From contig NZ_CP058648.1 in the NCBI RefSeq assembly GCF_018141405.1, forward strand, positions 2,754,502-2,818,501: a DNA stretch of 64,000 bases, read 5' to 3'. The DNA is from Serpentinicella alkaliphila. Lineage in GTDB: Bacteria; Bacillota; Clostridia; Peptostreptococcales; Natronincolaceae. The position numbers were made by a program, and so were the translations under genes. The notes beneath the pieces are model-generated. The model saw only the letters and a program-made list of their open reading frames with translations, made no database searches and was not told where the DNA came from. Below are positions 26,807 through 36,680 of the stretch, in pieces; within the stretch, counting starts at the first letter, position 1, and the number at the start of each line of letters is the position of its first letter.

Positions 26807-29278
26807 TTATTTAACAACAATATTAACTAACTTTTTAGGTACAACTATTATTTTAACAATACTCTTTCCTTCCGTTACCTGTACTACCTTTTCATTTTCA
26901 AGTGCAAGCTTTTTCATATCCTCTTCACTTATATCCGATGGCACAAGAACTTTATTTCTCATCTTTCCATTAACTTGGAAAATAACTTCTTCCTCATCTT
27001 TAACTAAAGCTTTTTCATCATACTTAGGCCAATCTAAAGTAGTTACACTTACGTTGTACCCTATAGTTTCCCAAAGCTCTTCTGCCATATGTGGAGCAAA
27101 TGGTGAAAGAAGTAAAACGACTGTTTCAACACCAAATTTAAACAATGATCCGTCAATAATATTATTATCTGCATCCTTATACTTATATAAATCATTAACT
27201 AATTCCATAATACCACTTATTGCTGTATTAAAGTTAAAACGGGTATCAAGATCATCTGTTACTCTTTTTATAGTACTATGGATTTTAAATTTAAGATCCT
27301 TATCAAGTTTCTGTTCACTATCCTTAGCTGAACTAAAGTATCCGTTATTTATAGATTCTATAACTAATCGCCATACACGATTAATAAATCTGTAGCAGCC
27401 CTCTACTCCTTGATCACTCCACTCTAAGTCTCTTTCAGGTGGTGCAGCAAATAATACAAAAAGTCTTGCGGTGTCAGTACCATATTTTTCAATTATTTCC
27501 TCTGGACTAACAGTATTTCCTTTAGACTTAGACATTTTAGCCCCATCTTTTAAAACCATACCTTGAGTTAACAAGTTTTTAAATGGTTCATCAAAAGTCA
27601 CTAACCCTAAGACCTTAAGTACTTTATTAAAAAATCTAGAGTATAGTAAGTGTAGTATTGCATGCTCTACTCCACCAATATATTGGTCTACTGGCATCCA
27701 ATATTTTGCCTTATCCTTGCCAAACACTTCTTCGCTATTTTTTGGATCAGTATATCTTAAAAAATACCAAGAAGAATCAACAAAAGTATCCATTGTGTCA
27801 GTTTCTCTCTTAGCTTTTTCTCCACACTTAGGACAAGCAGTATACATAAATGTTTCACTTGTAGTTAATGGTGATAGACCCTTCCCTGTAAATTTAACGT
27901 CTATTGGAAGTTCCACTGGTAAATCCTCTTCTTTTATTGGTACAGTACCACATTTTTCGCAATACACCATCGGTATTGGTGTTCCCCAATATCTTTGTCT
28001 AGAAAGTAGCCAATCTCTTAGTCTAAAGCTACTAGTTCTTTTACCAGCACCTAATTTTTCGATTTTTTCTGCAATTTTACTGAAGGCCTCATCTGAATTT
28101 ACTCCATTAAACTCCTCTGAATTAATCATTATACCTGAGTTTGTATATGCTTCATTTGTAATCTTGAAACTATCATCTGCATCCTCTGGTTTGATTACTG
28201 GAATAACCTCTAGGTTATACTTATTCGCAAAATCCAAGTCCCTTTGATCGTGAGCAGGCACTGCCATAATTGCTCCAGTACCGTAATCTACTAATACGTA
28301 ATTTGCTACATATATTGGTATTCTTTTATTTGTTATTGGGTTAATACAGTATCTACCTGTAAATAATCCTTCTTTTTCAGCTTCTGCTGATGTTCTGTCA
28401 ATATCAGAAATATGCTGAAGTTTATGGGCAAAGCCTTTAATAGATGTTTCATATTCAGTTCCATTAATTAATTCATCAATATATGGATGCTCTGGTGCTA
28501 ATACCATATATGTTGCTCCATAGATTGTATCCGGTCTAGTTGTAAATACTTTAAGCTTTTTATCAAATCCATCTATAGCAAAATCAATTTCTGCCCCTTC
28601 ACTTTTTCCTATCCAATTTTCTTGCATTATTTTAACTTTATCTGGCCATCCATCAAGTTGGTCTATATCCTCTAATAACTTGTCCGCATAGTCTGTTATT
28701 TTGAAATACCATTGGCTCAATAATTTCTTATTTACAACATTATCGCAACGCTCACATTTTCCGCTAACTACCTGTTCATTAGCTAGTACTGTTTCGCATG
28801 ATGGACACCAATTTACTCTAGATTCCTTCTTATATACTAAATCATGCTTATAGAACTGTAAAAACAGCCATTGAGTCCATTTATAGTAGTCAGTATTACA
28901 TGTTGCTATTTCCCTATTCCAATCATAGCTCAAGCCTAGCAAACTAAGTTGATCTTTCATATCCTGTATATTTTGCTTTGTCCAAATATCAGGGTGAATT
29001 CCGTGTTTAATGGCTGCATTTTCTGCTGGAAGTCCAAAAGCATCCCATCCCATCGGATGAAGTACATTGAATCCTTTCATTGTTTTATATCTTGCGATTA
29101 CATCCCCAATAGAATAGTTTCTAACGTGTCCCATATGTATCTTTCCTGAAGGATATGGGAACATTTCTAAAACATAATATTTAGGTTTATGGTCCTCTGT
29201 AGTCACAAATGAATTATTTTTTTTCCAATAATCTTGCCATTTCAGTTCTATCTTTTTTGATTCATATACCTTATCCAT
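26807..29278 (-). CDS. leuS: Leucyl-tRNA synthetase
   Basis: Charges tRNA-Leu. 823 residues from the ATG at 29276-29278, preceded by AAGGAGGCAAATA; an upstream in-frame extension lies beyond this site in the leader. It is a class I synthetase: [15 protein letters not shown] (HIGH-type) near residues 42-56, CP1 editing domain with [12 protein letters not shown], zinc-ribbon [17 protein letters not shown] near 580, and C-terminal anticodon domain. It is controlled by a T-box leader. Confidence 0.98.
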   Translation of the reverse strand: MDKVYESKKIELKWQDYWKKNNSFVTTEDHKPKYYVLEMFPYPSGKIHMGHVRNYSIGDVIARYKTMKGFNVLHPMGWDAFGLPAENAAIKHGIHPDIWTKQNIQDMKDQLSLLGLSYDWNREIATCNTDYYKWTQWLFLQFYKHDLVYKKESRVNWCPSCETVLANEQVVSGKCERCDNVVNKKLLSQWYFKITDYADKLLEDIDQLDGWPDKVKIMQENWIGKSEGAEIDFAIDGFDKKLKVFTTRPDTIYGATYMVLAPEHPYIDELINGTEYETSIKGFAHKLQHISDIDRTSAEAEKEGLFTGRYCINPITNKRIPIYVANYVLVDYGTGAIMAVPAHDQRDLDFANKYNLEVIPVIKPEDADDSFKITNEAYTNSGIMINSEEFNGVNSDEAFSKIAEKIEKLGAGKRTSSFRLRDWLLSRQRYWGTPIPMVYCEKCGTVPIKEEDLPVELPIDVKFTGKGLSPLTTSETFMYTACPKCGEKAKRETDTMDTFVDSSWYFLRYTDPKNSEEVFGKDKAKYWMPVDQYIGGVEHAILHLLYSRFFNKVLKVLGLVTFDEPFKNLLTQGMVLKDGAKMSKSKGNTVSPEEIIEKYGTDTARLFVLFAAPPERDLEWSDQGVEGCYRFINRVWRLVIESINNGYFSSAKDSEQKLDKDLKFKIHSTIKRVTDDLDTRFNFNTAISGIMELVNDLYKYKDADNNIIDGSLFKFGVETVVLLLSPFAPHMAEELWETIGYNVSVTTLDWPKYDEKALVKDEEEVIFQVNGKMRNKVLVPSDISEEDMKKLALENEKVVQVTEGKSIVKIIVVPKKLVNIVVK

Positions 29279-29301
29279 TATTTGCCTCCTTAGATTATTT
29301 A

Positions 29302-29521
29302 TAAAATAAAAAAACCTTCTAATCATTTAGGGACGGAAAAATCCGCGGTACCACCCTAATTGACAGAAAGTCCACTTTCACAGTTTATAAAGTAACTACA
29401 CTTAATAGTATATTAAAGGCAAGTTCAACAAGTTGCTCTATCAGTTTCCACCAACCACTGACTCTCTAGTAAAAGCTTATTGTTTACTACTCCTTGACTA
29501 TTATTTAAATATTGTATTTAT
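29302..29521 (-). ncRNA. T-box leader riboswitch of leuS (leucine type)
   Basis: The minus strand carries AGGGTGGTACCGCGG (complement of 29343-29357), the T-box that pairs with the uncharged tRNA acceptor end. Upstream is a stem I with AGTGGTTGGTGGAAACTG-like distal elements. A GAACTTGCC specifier-loop sequence offers CUU (Leu) as specifier codon. Downstream, the CCGTCCCTAA / TTAGAAGG hairpin and seven T residues form the terminator. Uncharged tRNA-Leu should turn leuS on. Confidence 0.92.
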
Positions 29522-29527
29522 TCAAAA

Positions 29528-29557
29528 ATTATATATTATTCTCCAGTATTTTGTCAA
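29528..29557 (-). promoter_or_regulatory. leuS T-box promoter inside the end of rsfS
   Basis: The minus strand has perfect TTGACA (29552-29557), an 18-base spacer and perfect TATAAT (29528-29533). The -10 box overlaps the rsfS stop codon. Confidence 0.75.
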
Positions 29558-29897
29558 TATTTATTGTCTTTGCATCCTTCCATATGCCTTCTATATTGTA
29601 GAATTCTCTATCTTTCTCATGAAATACATGAACAACTATATCTCCGTAATCAAGCAAAACCCATCTGCCAACATTGTAGCCTTCCTTATGTGCTGGATGA
29701 ATGTCAAACTCTGAAAGTTCATGTTTTATTTCGTCAGCTATAGCCTTAGTTTGTCTGTCCGATTGCGCGCTAGTAATAATAAAATAATCACCAATAGATG
29801 ACACACTGCTTATATCAAGCATTACAATATTATCACCAAGCTTATTATCAATTATTTTAACAATTTTATAGGCCATTTCCTCTGTATTTTGAAGCAT
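29529..29897 (-). CDS. rsfS: Ribosomal silencing factor RsfS
   Basis: Binds ribosomal protein uL14 and blocks joining of the subunits when nutrients are scarce. 122 residues. The family core SSVSSIGDYFIITSAQSDRQTKAIADEI is at about 25-52 and WVLLDYGDIVVHVFHEKDREFYNIEGIW near 84-111. The ATG follows AAGGAGGAGTTAA. It is in the standard nadD-yqeK-rsfS neighbourhood, with an antiporter gene inserted between yqeK and rsfS. Confidence 0.96.
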   Translation of the reverse strand: MLQNTEEMAYKIVKIIDNKLGDNIVMLDISSVSSIGDYFIITSAQSDRQTKAIADEIKHELSEFDIHPAHKEGYNVGRWVLLDYGDIVVHVFHEKDREFYNIEGIWKDAKTINIDKILENNI

Positions 29898-29913
29898 TTA
29901 ACTCCTCCTTAAG

Positions 29914-30915
29914 CTATAAAAATAATTTTGCTAATGATCCTAAATAAACTATATAAATAGATAAAATACTAAATGCAACTAACCTATTAATTTTATTAAA
30001 TACAATACCACCAACAACTAGTATTGTAATTAAAAGCATAGCAACAGGCAAATCAAAATATAGGGTTTGAGGAATATTATATATCTTTGCCCCAAGCATA
30101 ATATTTTGATAGCTTACTATTACTCCCTGCTTTGCGATTTGGGCTGATAAGCCTAATACCATTGCCATATTCAAAATATTTGCTCCTATTATATTCCCTA
30201 TAGATATACCGGCCTCTTTTTTAACTATTGAAGTTATTGCAGTAGTTAATTCTGGTAAAGAGGTACCTAGGGCAATTAAAGTTAAACTGACAATTTGCTC
30301 TGGAACTCCTACTATCTTGGCTAATTCTACACCATTATCTACTAATAATTTAGCGCCCACTGTAATTAAGACAGCACCAACACTAAACTTCAAAACATTT
30401 TTTACAATAGTTTTTGGTCCAAAACTATGCTCACTGCTATGGCTTATCTGTCTTTTTCCACTCTTTTTAAACTCTGTAACATTTAAAATAATATATGTAA
30501 TGAAAATCAGTAAAAGTATTAGTCCTTCTCGTGATGTTATTATTGTATCCCTTAAAAGAAATAATACTACTGCTGAGCATGCTAGCATAAATAAGCCCTT
30601 TACTTTAAAGTTTGATCCTTTAATATCTATTGGTGATATTAATGCAGTTAAACCAAGAATTAATCCTATATTACATACCACAGATCCAACTACATTTCCT
30701 ACAGCTACATCATATTGTTCCTGGTAGGTAGCAATTGATGAAACAAATAATTCTGGAAGTGTAGTAGCTACACTTACAATCGTTGAACCAATAAAAACAT
30801 TTGGTACACCAGTTACCTTAGCGAGCCAAATGGCTGCATCTACAAACATATCTCCGCCTTTAATAATGATTAGCAACCCTAATACAAACAGCGCAAGAAT
30901 TAATATATTTTCCAT
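29914..30915 (-). CDS. Calcium/sodium antiporter, CaCA family (YrbG-like)
   Basis: Ten-helix cation/Na+ exchanger, 333 residues. The two alpha repeats are visible: STIVSVATTLPELFVSSIA...VAVGNVVGSVVCNIGLILG near residues 44-85, and LTLIALGTSLPELTTAIT...ISIGNIIGANILNMAMVLG near 205-250. It sits 16 bases before rsfS on the same strand. No riboswitch is seen in front of it, unlike its paralogue at 56.3-57.2 kb. The ion (Ca2+, Mn2+ or other) is not decided by sequence alone. Confidence 0.9.
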   Translation of the reverse strand: MENILILALFVLGLLIIIKGGDMFVDAAIWLAKVTGVPNVFIGSTIVSVATTLPELFVSSIATYQEQYDVAVGNVVGSVVCNIGLILGLTALISPIDIKGSNFKVKGLFMLACSAVVLFLLRDTIITSREGLILLLIFITYIILNVTEFKKSGKRQISHSSEHSFGPKTIVKNVLKFSVGAVLITVGAKLLVDNGVELAKIVGVPEQIVSLTLIALGTSLPELTTAITSIVKKEAGISIGNIIGANILNMAMVLGLSAQIAKQGVIVSYQNIMLGAKIYNIPQTLYFDLPVAMLLITILVVGGIVFNKINRLVAFSILSIYIVYLGSLAKLFL

Positions 30916-31018
30916 AACTGCCTCCTAGTACATTTCATTTTTGTCCATACTTTATCGTTAAAATATATTTATTTATATGAGATATATGTCTACTTTTTAA
31001 TGGAAATTATATTATATT

Positions 31019-31600
31019 TTAAACTTTATGAAGTTTTACTAGTAGTTCATTTCTTGCAAAAAATGTATTTGGGTGTAATGGCTTTTCAATATCTATAACA
31101 TATTTAATTGTATTATCAAGAGTCTTTAAAACAGCCCTATCTAAATCTTCTTTTGCTAAAACACGTAAACCTTCTACTACCTTGTAATCTCTACCTGGTT
31201 CAATAAAATCAGCTAAATAAATAATTTTTTCTAATTTACTCATATTTTCTCTTCCGGTCGTATGAAATTCAATGGCATTTAAAATATCTTCATCTTCAAT
31301 GTTATATTTTCTCTTAGCTATAAGTGCAGCTACTTTTCCGTGTAATAGCTCTTTAGCCTTAATAAAAACCTCATCTAGTTCTATGTTCGCCTGATTTATA
31401 AATTCCATTAAACGCTCTTTTTTAAAATCTTTTGCATAGTCATGCATTAGTGCCGCAATAGTAGCCTTTTCTACATCTTCATCATATCTTATGGCCAACT
31501 CCTTAGAAGACTCTACGACACCCATTGTATGTATATACCTTTTAGTTGATACTACATTCTCTAAATCCATCTTTATTTGTTTTATTAATTGCTCCGACAT
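31019..31600 (-). CDS. yqeK: YqeK, HD-domain Ap4A hydrolase
   Basis: Symmetrically splits diadenosine tetraphosphate. 193 residues from the ATG at 31598-31600 (GGAGG five to six bases before; the ATG four codons earlier lies ahead of that site). HD-domain metal ligands are in YIHTMGVVESS, ALMHDYAKD, LLHGKVAA and IEFHTTGRENMS. nadD lies just upstream, a near-universal pairing in Firmicutes. Confidence 0.94.
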   Translation of the reverse strand: MSEQLIKQIKMDLENVVSTKRYIHTMGVVESSKELAIRYDEDVEKATIAALMHDYAKDFKKERLMEFINQANIELDEVFIKAKELLHGKVAALIAKRKYNIEDEDILNAIEFHTTGRENMSKLEKIIYLADFIEPGRDYKVVEGLRVLAKEDLDRAVLKTLDNTIKYVIDIEKPLHPNTFFARNELLVKLHKV

Positions 31601-31622
31601 AAACTCCTCCATTATGAAATAA

Positions 31623-32255
31623 TTAAATAGTATAGTTATTATTATGTAGATATAATTGGTTTTTATTTATATACTTTTCTACATCCTCATGAACTAAATA
31701 TTTAATTGTTTTTCCATTTATAACCCTTTCTCTTATATCTGTAGATGATATTTCTAAAGAAGGAACAAGGACTTTTATAACTTTCGCATCGTATTTAGTT
31801 AAAAAATACTCAATTTTACTATCTAGCTCCTGATTTGTAAAACCAGGTCTAGTAACTACAACAAAGGTTATTTTCTTAAAAAGCTCATCGTATTCCTTCC
31901 AGGTTTCGATACTTAAAAAGCTGTCAGTTCCAGTTATAAAATAAAATTCTACATCTTTCTTAAGCTCTAATAATTCTTTCACTGTATCTATTGTATAGCT
32001 TGGCTCAGTTTTTGAGACCTCAATAGAAGATACGCAAAAATCATCATTACTATTTACTGCTAATGTTGTCATTATATATCTATCCAAAGAAGAAGTAATA
32101 TTTTTATCTTTTTTGTGTGGTGGAGTTCCCGTGGGTATAAACATCACCTTATCCAGCATTAATTCTTTTAAAGCTGACTGGGCAATAAACAAATGACCCA
32201 TATGAATAGGGTCAAATGTTCCTCCCATAATACCGTATTTCTTTTTATTATCCAT
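31623..32255 (-). CDS. nadD: Nicotinate-nucleotide adenylyltransferase
   Basis: Makes deamido-NAD from nicotinate mononucleotide and ATP. 210 residues from the ATG at 32253-32255 (GAGGTG six bases before). GIMGGTFDPIHMGHL with the (T/H)xGH motif is at about 8-22 and the C-terminal SLEISSTDIRERV (ISSTxxR) near 174-186. It slightly follows the stop of the flavoprotein gene and precedes yqeK. Confidence 0.96.
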   Translation of the reverse strand: MDNKKKYGIMGGTFDPIHMGHLFIAQSALKELMLDKVMFIPTGTPPHKKDKNITSSLDRYIMTTLAVNSNDDFCVSSIEVSKTEPSYTIDTVKELLELKKDVEFYFITGTDSFLSIETWKEYDELFKKITFVVVTRPGFTNQELDSKIEYFLTKYDAKVIKVLVPSLEISSTDIRERVINGKTIKYLVHEDVEKYINKNQLYLHNNNYTI

Positions 32256-32269
32256 CCGTATACACCTCA

Positions 32270-33349
32270 TTAAAGTGCTAACTCTGCTTCACTAACTAAC
32301 TCATTCATTAATTCTTTAACAGTGACTATTTTATCAAGTTTATATGCATTACTTCCAACAAAGATTAGTCCCTCATCTATATTTCCTTTAACTGCCTCAA
32401 TTAATGCATCAGTTATACAGTATGGAGTATTTGACGGATTACAGGTTTTTAAACATCCAAGACATCTATTAATCGGAATATTTTGTTCCTTTAAAATACT
32501 AGCAAACTTGTTAAATAGACCTCTACCTGGTAAGCCTGCTGGGCTCTTAACTAATCTTATATCTTCCTTTGTAGCGTTGATATAAGCCATTTTGTAGTCA
32601 ATATGAGCATCGCACTCATCAGTTGCAACAAATCTCGTTGCCATTTGTACACCTGCTGCGCCAATTTTAATAAACTTTGCTATATCTTCCCCTGTATATA
32701 CACCACCTGCAGCAATAACAGGTATCTTTTTACTATACTTTTCTTCATAGGGCTTAATAGACTCAATAACATCCTTTACTAAAGTTTCAAGATCTGTTTC
32801 TTCTTTTTTATGGTTTAGTTGTTCTAAGCTAAAGCCTAGATGTCCACCAGCTTCTGGCCCTTCTACAACTATAAAATCCGGTAAATAGTCATACTTTCTA
32901 TCCCACATTTTACAAATTAGTGCAGCTGCCTTACCAGTAGATACAATCGGAGCTATTTTTGTTTTAGTTTCTTTAACTAAATCAGGTAACTCCGCTGGTA
33001 ATCCTGCACCGGATATAATAACATCAATTTTTTCTTCTACCGCTGCCTTTACTATTTCTTTATAGTTATTAATTGCAACCATAATATTTACACCGATTAT
33101 ACCACTTGGACTTAACTCTCTAGCTTTTTTAATTTGTTTCTTTAATCCCCTTATATTTGCTGCTAAAGTATTAGATTCAAAGTCATCTTCCATAAATCCA
33201 TTCTGTACTCCAGATATAATACCTATACCACCTTCATTAGCTACAGCTGCTGCTAGATTAGATAAAGAAACACCAATACCCATACCACCTTGTATTATTG
33301 GGATTTTAGCGACAAGATCCCCTATTTTTAATTCAGGTAACTTACTCAT
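32270..33349 (-). CDS. Nitronate monooxygenase / FabK-like flavoprotein
   Basis: FMN-dependent TIM-barrel enzyme of the 2-nitropropane dioxygenase/FabK family, 359 residues. It has IIQGGMGIGVSLSNLAAAVANEGG at about 17-40, VEGPEAGGHLGF with the active-site-type histidine near 160-171, and AAGGVYTGEDIAKFIKIGAAGVQMATRF. An unusual C-terminal segment, CLGCLKTCNPSNTPYC, has four cysteines and may bind a metal or cluster. Function could be nitronate detoxification or enoyl-ACP reduction; no fatty-acid genes are adjacent. The ATG follows AAGGAGTCGATCAA. Confidence 0.85.
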   Translation of the reverse strand: MSKLPELKIGDLVAKIPIIQGGMGIGVSLSNLAAAVANEGGIGIISGVQNGFMEDDFESNTLAANIRGLKKQIKKARELSPSGIIGVNIMVAINNYKEIVKAAVEEKIDVIISGAGLPAELPDLVKETKTKIAPIVSTGKAAALICKMWDRKYDYLPDFIVVEGPEAGGHLGFSLEQLNHKKEETDLETLVKDVIESIKPYEEKYSKKIPVIAAGGVYTGEDIAKFIKIGAAGVQMATRFVATDECDAHIDYKMAYINATKEDIRLVKSPAGLPGRGLFNKFASILKEQNIPINRCLGCLKTCNPSNTPYCITDALIEAVKGNIDEGLIFVGSNAYKLDKIVTVKELMNELVSEAELAL

Positions 33350-33420
33350 TTGATCGACTCCTTTATAATGATATAAATAAGTATATTAATTATTTTTATT
33401 TTGGTCAATGCAATACTAGT

Positions 33421-33450
33421 AAAAAAGCTAATGCAATTGCACTAGCTTTT
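33421..33450 (-). terminator. Terminator after yhbY
   Basis: AAAGCTAATGCAA and TTGCACTAGCTTT form a stem with one mismatch (33424-33449), followed on the minus strand by six T residues. It overlaps the yhbY stop codon at 33442. Confidence 0.8.
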
Positions 33451-33738
33451 AGGTAACTCGATTTTTGGGTTTTTACTCGATTTTCTATATATAGTAAATT
33501 TGTTCCCAATCGCTTGAACAAATTCTGCATTTAATAATTTAGAAGTTTCCTCTGCAGCTTCTTGTGCAGTAAGTAAGCTAGTTTCTAGTAAGCTAATCTT
33601 AATTAACTCCCGGGCTTCTAGCGCCAAATTCAGTTCCTCAACTAGGCTTTCAGATATTCCATTTTTTCCTATTTGAGTAATAGGTTTAATACTATGTGCA
33701 ATACTTTTTAAATAACTTCTTTGCTTACCTGTTAACAT
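33442..33738 (-). CDS. yhbY: YhbY, RNA-binding ribosome-assembly protein
   Basis: CRM-domain protein bound to pre-50S ribosomes, 98 residues. It begins LTGKQRSYLKSIAHSIKPITQIGKNGIS and carries the GxxG-like loop IGKNG, then ELIKISLLE and VQAIGNKFTIYRKS. It is in the same transcript as obgE, another 50S-assembly factor. Confidence 0.95.
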   Translation of the reverse strand: MLTGKQRSYLKSIAHSIKPITQIGKNGISESLVEELNLALEARELIKISLLETSLLTAQEAAEETSKLLNAEFVQAIGNKFTIYRKSSKNPKIELPKS

Positions 33739-33761
33739 TTTTATTTATGCTCCTTATGCTT

Positions 33762-33947
33762 TTAAATTTCAACTTCTTTTCTTAGTTTTCTTCTATGAAT
33801 TTCGTATTCCTTTAGGCCTTTTTTCCAACCACTTCTAATTTTTTCAGTAGTAGAGCTAATGCTAGTATTAATTACAAAATCATTTTTTGATACGCAAAAA
33901 TAGGATTTCAGATTCTCTTTACAGTTTTCACAGTTAACACAATTCAT
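33762..33947 (-). CDS. Small cysteine-containing protein between obgE and yhbY
   Basis: 61 residues, family not recognised. The N-terminus has four closely spaced cysteines (MNCVNCENCKENLKSYFCV, Cys at 3, 6, 9 and 18), which could bind zinc or an iron-sulfur cluster. The C-terminal half is strongly basic (IRSGWKKGLKEYEIHRRKLRK), which would suit RNA binding. Its place in a ribosome-assembly operon suggests a link to that process, but this is inference. The ribosome-binding site (GGGGG) is farther from the ATG than usual. Confidence 0.55.
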   Translation of the reverse strand: MNCVNCENCKENLKSYFCVSKNDFVINTSISSTTEKIRSGWKKGLKEYEIHRRKLRKEVEI

Positions 33948-33970
33948 AAAAATAATGAACCCCCGTCTCT

Positions 33971-35257
33971 TTAATCATAGTAATCAAATTCAACATCATA
34001 TATTTTAACTGTATCTCCGTCTTGTACACCCATCTCCTTTAACTTATCAATAACACCTCTCCTACGTAAGGTTTTTTGAAAATAACTAAGGGATTCCATA
34101 TCATCAAAATTTACAGAATCAATTAGTTTTAAAAGGAATTTACCCTCTATAATAAATGTATCATTTTCTTTAGTAACTGTAAATTGATATCTATCTTCTT
34201 TCTCCAAAGTATATAGTTTTTCCTCTTCAACAATAGGTGGGTTTGCTTTTTCATATTCCTCAACTTCTTTTAGTTTTCCGGAAACTCTAGCAAAAAGATC
34301 ATCCATACCTTTATTTGTAACTGCTGAAATTGGGAAAACTTCAATACCTTTATTTTTCATATATTCCTGTAGAAGACTGTAATTTTCTTCAGAACCGGGT
34401 ATATCAATTTTATTTGCTGCTACTATTTGAGGCTTGTGTGTAAGTTTTTCACTATATAATTCTAACTCACTATTGATCTTCTCAAAATCCTCTATTGGAT
34501 CTCTTCCTTCTAGACCTGCAACATCTAGAACATGTATAAGTACCTTTGTTCTTTCAACATGCCTTAAAAATTCGTGTCCTAAACCTACTCCAGTATGAGC
34601 GCCCTCTATTAATCCAGGAATATCAGCTAACACAAAGCTATCACCAAATTTCGTAGACACAACCCCTAAATTAGGTGTAAGCGTTGTAAAATGATAGTCT
34701 GCAACCTTTGGTTTAGCACTAGTAACTATAGATAAAATAGTGGATTTACCTACATTAGGAAAACCTACTAAACCTACATCAGCAATTAGCTTAAGCTCTA
34801 GTGTTACTGTTAATTCGTCCCCAAGCTCTCCGGCTGTGGCAAATTTAGGGGCTTGTCTAGTGGCAGACTTAAAGTTTGTATTCCCTCTACCACCTCTACC
34901 ACCTTTAGCAATTACTTTACTAGTTACTTCGTCAGTTAAGTCAGCTAATATACGTCCTGTTTTTTCATCTTTTATAACCGTTCCTGGTGGAACCTTTAAT
35001 ACTAAATCTTCTCCATCTTTACCAAACATATTCTTACTTTTACCATCTTCTCCATTCGGAGCTTGATAATGTCTTTTATATCTAAAATCCATTAAGGTTC
35101 TCATACCTTTGTCTACTATAAAAATGATGTCTCCACCCTTTCCACCATCTCCGCCAGAAGGACCACCTGCAGGAACGTATATTTCTCTTCTAAATGCTAC
35201 AGCACCATTTCCACCTTTTCCTGCCTTTAATTGTATACTTGCTTTGTCAATAAACAT
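33971..35257 (-). CDS. obgE: GTPase Obg
   Basis: Essential 50S-assembly and stress-linked GTPase, 428 residues. The glycine-rich Obg fold (about 1-158) contains KAGKGGNGAVAFRREIYVPAGG. The G domain has GFPNVGKST (P-loop), a DIPGLIEGAH switch, NKID and ISA motifs. The C-terminal OCT domain (about 350-428) ends with VKIYDVEFDYYD. In many Firmicutes rplU-ysxB-rpmA lies directly upstream; here that space is ftsZ. Confidence 0.97.
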   Translation of the reverse strand: MFIDKASIQLKAGKGGNGAVAFRREIYVPAGGPSGGDGGKGGDIIFIVDKGMRTLMDFRYKRHYQAPNGEDGKSKNMFGKDGEDLVLKVPPGTVIKDEKTGRILADLTDEVTSKVIAKGGRGGRGNTNFKSATRQAPKFATAGELGDELTVTLELKLIADVGLVGFPNVGKSTILSIVTSAKPKVADYHFTTLTPNLGVVSTKFGDSFVLADIPGLIEGAHTGVGLGHEFLRHVERTKVLIHVLDVAGLEGRDPIEDFEKINSELELYSEKLTHKPQIVAANKIDIPGSEENYSLLQEYMKNKGIEVFPISAVTNKGMDDLFARVSGKLKEVEEYEKANPPIVEEEKLYTLEKEDRYQFTVTKENDTFIIEGKFLLKLIDSVNFDDMESLSYFQKTLRRRGVIDKLKEMGVQDGDTVKIYDVEFDYYD

Positions 35258-35396
35258 TTAATCACCTTTTATTTCCTATTTTTTTAACACCTTTAATTAT
35301 AGCAACAAGTTAACGTCTGTCAACTATATTTAGTATAACCATTTAAATATAATTAAAACTTTATATGTATATTTTAAAAAAAGTCTAAGCATTATA

Positions 35397-35418
35397 AATG
35401 GCGACTTAAGTCGCCATT
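35397..35418 (-). terminator. Palindromic terminator after ftsZ
   Basis: The self-complementary AATGGCGACTTAAGTCGCCATT can fold into a strong hairpin 16 bases after the ftsZ stop. The T run after it is short. Confidence 0.55.
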
Positions 35419-35434
35419 ACTAATTTTTATATAA

Positions 35435-36532
35435 TTACTTTCTTCTTCTACGTAAAAACTCAGGTATATCTAGATAGTTACTCTTATCTTCGTCTTTAAT
35501 ATTTTCACTTCCTGCAGCAACCTCTTGGCTAGCTGCAATAATCTCAACTTTTTTCGTGTCTCCACCAAATTTAATTCCTTCATGTTCAAAACCAGTTGCA
35601 ATAACTGTAATTATAATTTCATCCTTTAAATCCTCATTGATCACTGCACCGAAAATAATATTTGCATCTTGATCCGCAGCCTGCGTAACTAGTTCTGCTG
35701 CTTCATTGACTTCGAATAGACTTAAGTTCACCCCACCGGTTATATTAAGTAAAACTCCCTTTGCTCCCTCAATTGAAGTTTCAAGTAATGGACTATGTAT
35801 TGCTTGCTTCGCAGCATCTATTGCGCGATTTTCCCCACTAGCCTTACCTATTCCCATATGAGCTAAACCTTGCTCTAACATAATAGTTTTAACATCAGCG
35901 AAATCTAGGTTAACTAATCCTGGAACTGCGATTAAATCTGAAATGCCTTGTACCCCTTGTTTAAGGACGTCATCAGCTATTTTAAATGCTTCAAGCATCG
36001 ATGTTTTCTTTTCGATTACTTGTAATAATCTATCATTTGGTATTGTAACTAAAGTATCAACTTTACTCTTAAGCTCTTGTATACCTAGTTCAGCATTTTG
36101 CATTCTTCTTTTACCTTCAAACATAAAGGGCTTAGTAACAACACCAACAGTCAATATACCTAATTCTTTAGCAATTTCTGCAACAATAGGAGCAGCCCCA
36201 GTTCCAGTTCCACCACCCATTCCAGCAGTAACAAAAACCATATCTGAACCTTGTAGTAGTTTTAGAATATCTTCTCTGCTTTCTTCAGCAGCTTTTTTAC
36301 CAACCTCTGGATTAGCACCTGCACCTAACCCTTTTGTTAATTTATCGCCAATTTGTACTTTATGCTCTGCCTTTGATGTAAATAGAGCCTGCTTATCTGT
36401 ATTAACAGCAATAAACTCCACACCCTTCAAACCGGATTCAATCATCCGATTTACTGCGTTATTTCCACCACCGCCAACACCTATTACTTTAATTTGCGCA
36501 ACTTGTTCCATATTTAGATCAAACTCTAACAC
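35435..36532 (-). CDS. ftsZ: Cell-division protein FtsZ
   Basis: Tubulin-like GTPase that forms the division ring, 365 residues. [17 protein letters not shown] is near 14-30, the tubulin signature [12 protein letters not shown] near 104-115, and the T7 loop [11 protein letters not shown] near 200-210. The linker is short and the C-terminal tail [13 protein letters not shown] is the standard binding peptide for FtsA/SepF. The start is GTG (36530-36532) behind AGGGGG. It is the last gene of the division cluster. Confidence 0.98.
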   Translation of the reverse strand: MLEFDLNMEQVAQIKVIGVGGGGNNAVNRMIESGLKGVEFIAVNTDKQALFTSKAEHKVQIGDKLTKGLGAGANPEVGKKAAEESREDILKLLQGSDMVFVTAGMGGGTGTGAAPIVAEIAKELGILTVGVVTKPFMFEGKRRMQNAELGIQELKSKVDTLVTIPNDRLLQVIEKKTSMLEAFKIADDVLKQGVQGISDLIAVPGLVNLDFADVKTIMLEQGLAHMGIGKASGENRAIDAAKQAIHSPLLETSIEGAKGVLLNITGGVNLSLFEVNEAAELVTQAADQDANIIFGAVINEDLKDEIIITVIATGFEHEGIKFGGDTKKVEIIAASQEVAAGSENIKDEDKSNYLDIPEFLRRRRK

Positions 36533-36680
36533 AGTATAAACCCCCTCATATGTGAAAACTATATGGTTATTTCATTCAAGTATAATTAATTATAAAAACT
36601 AGAATATAAATTAATTCAACAAGAAAGGCCATTTTCCTTTTTAATTTAAAAAATTAAATATAAAAAATTTTCCAATTTTA

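Noticed and set aside
26775-27395. 206-residue plus-strand open frame opposite leuS
   Set aside because: Serine/threonine-rich shadow of the leuS coding strand, with no start signals.
27717-28247. 176-residue plus-strand open frame
   Set aside because: Opposite strand of leuS, no ribosome-binding site, and no family resemblance.
32322-32585. 87-residue plus-strand frame within the nitronate-monooxygenase-like gene
   Set aside because: Antisense shadow; no start signal.
35943-36539. 198-residue plus-strand open frame opposite ftsZ
   Set aside because: Shadow of ftsZ; the translated sequence is proline/serine-rich noise.
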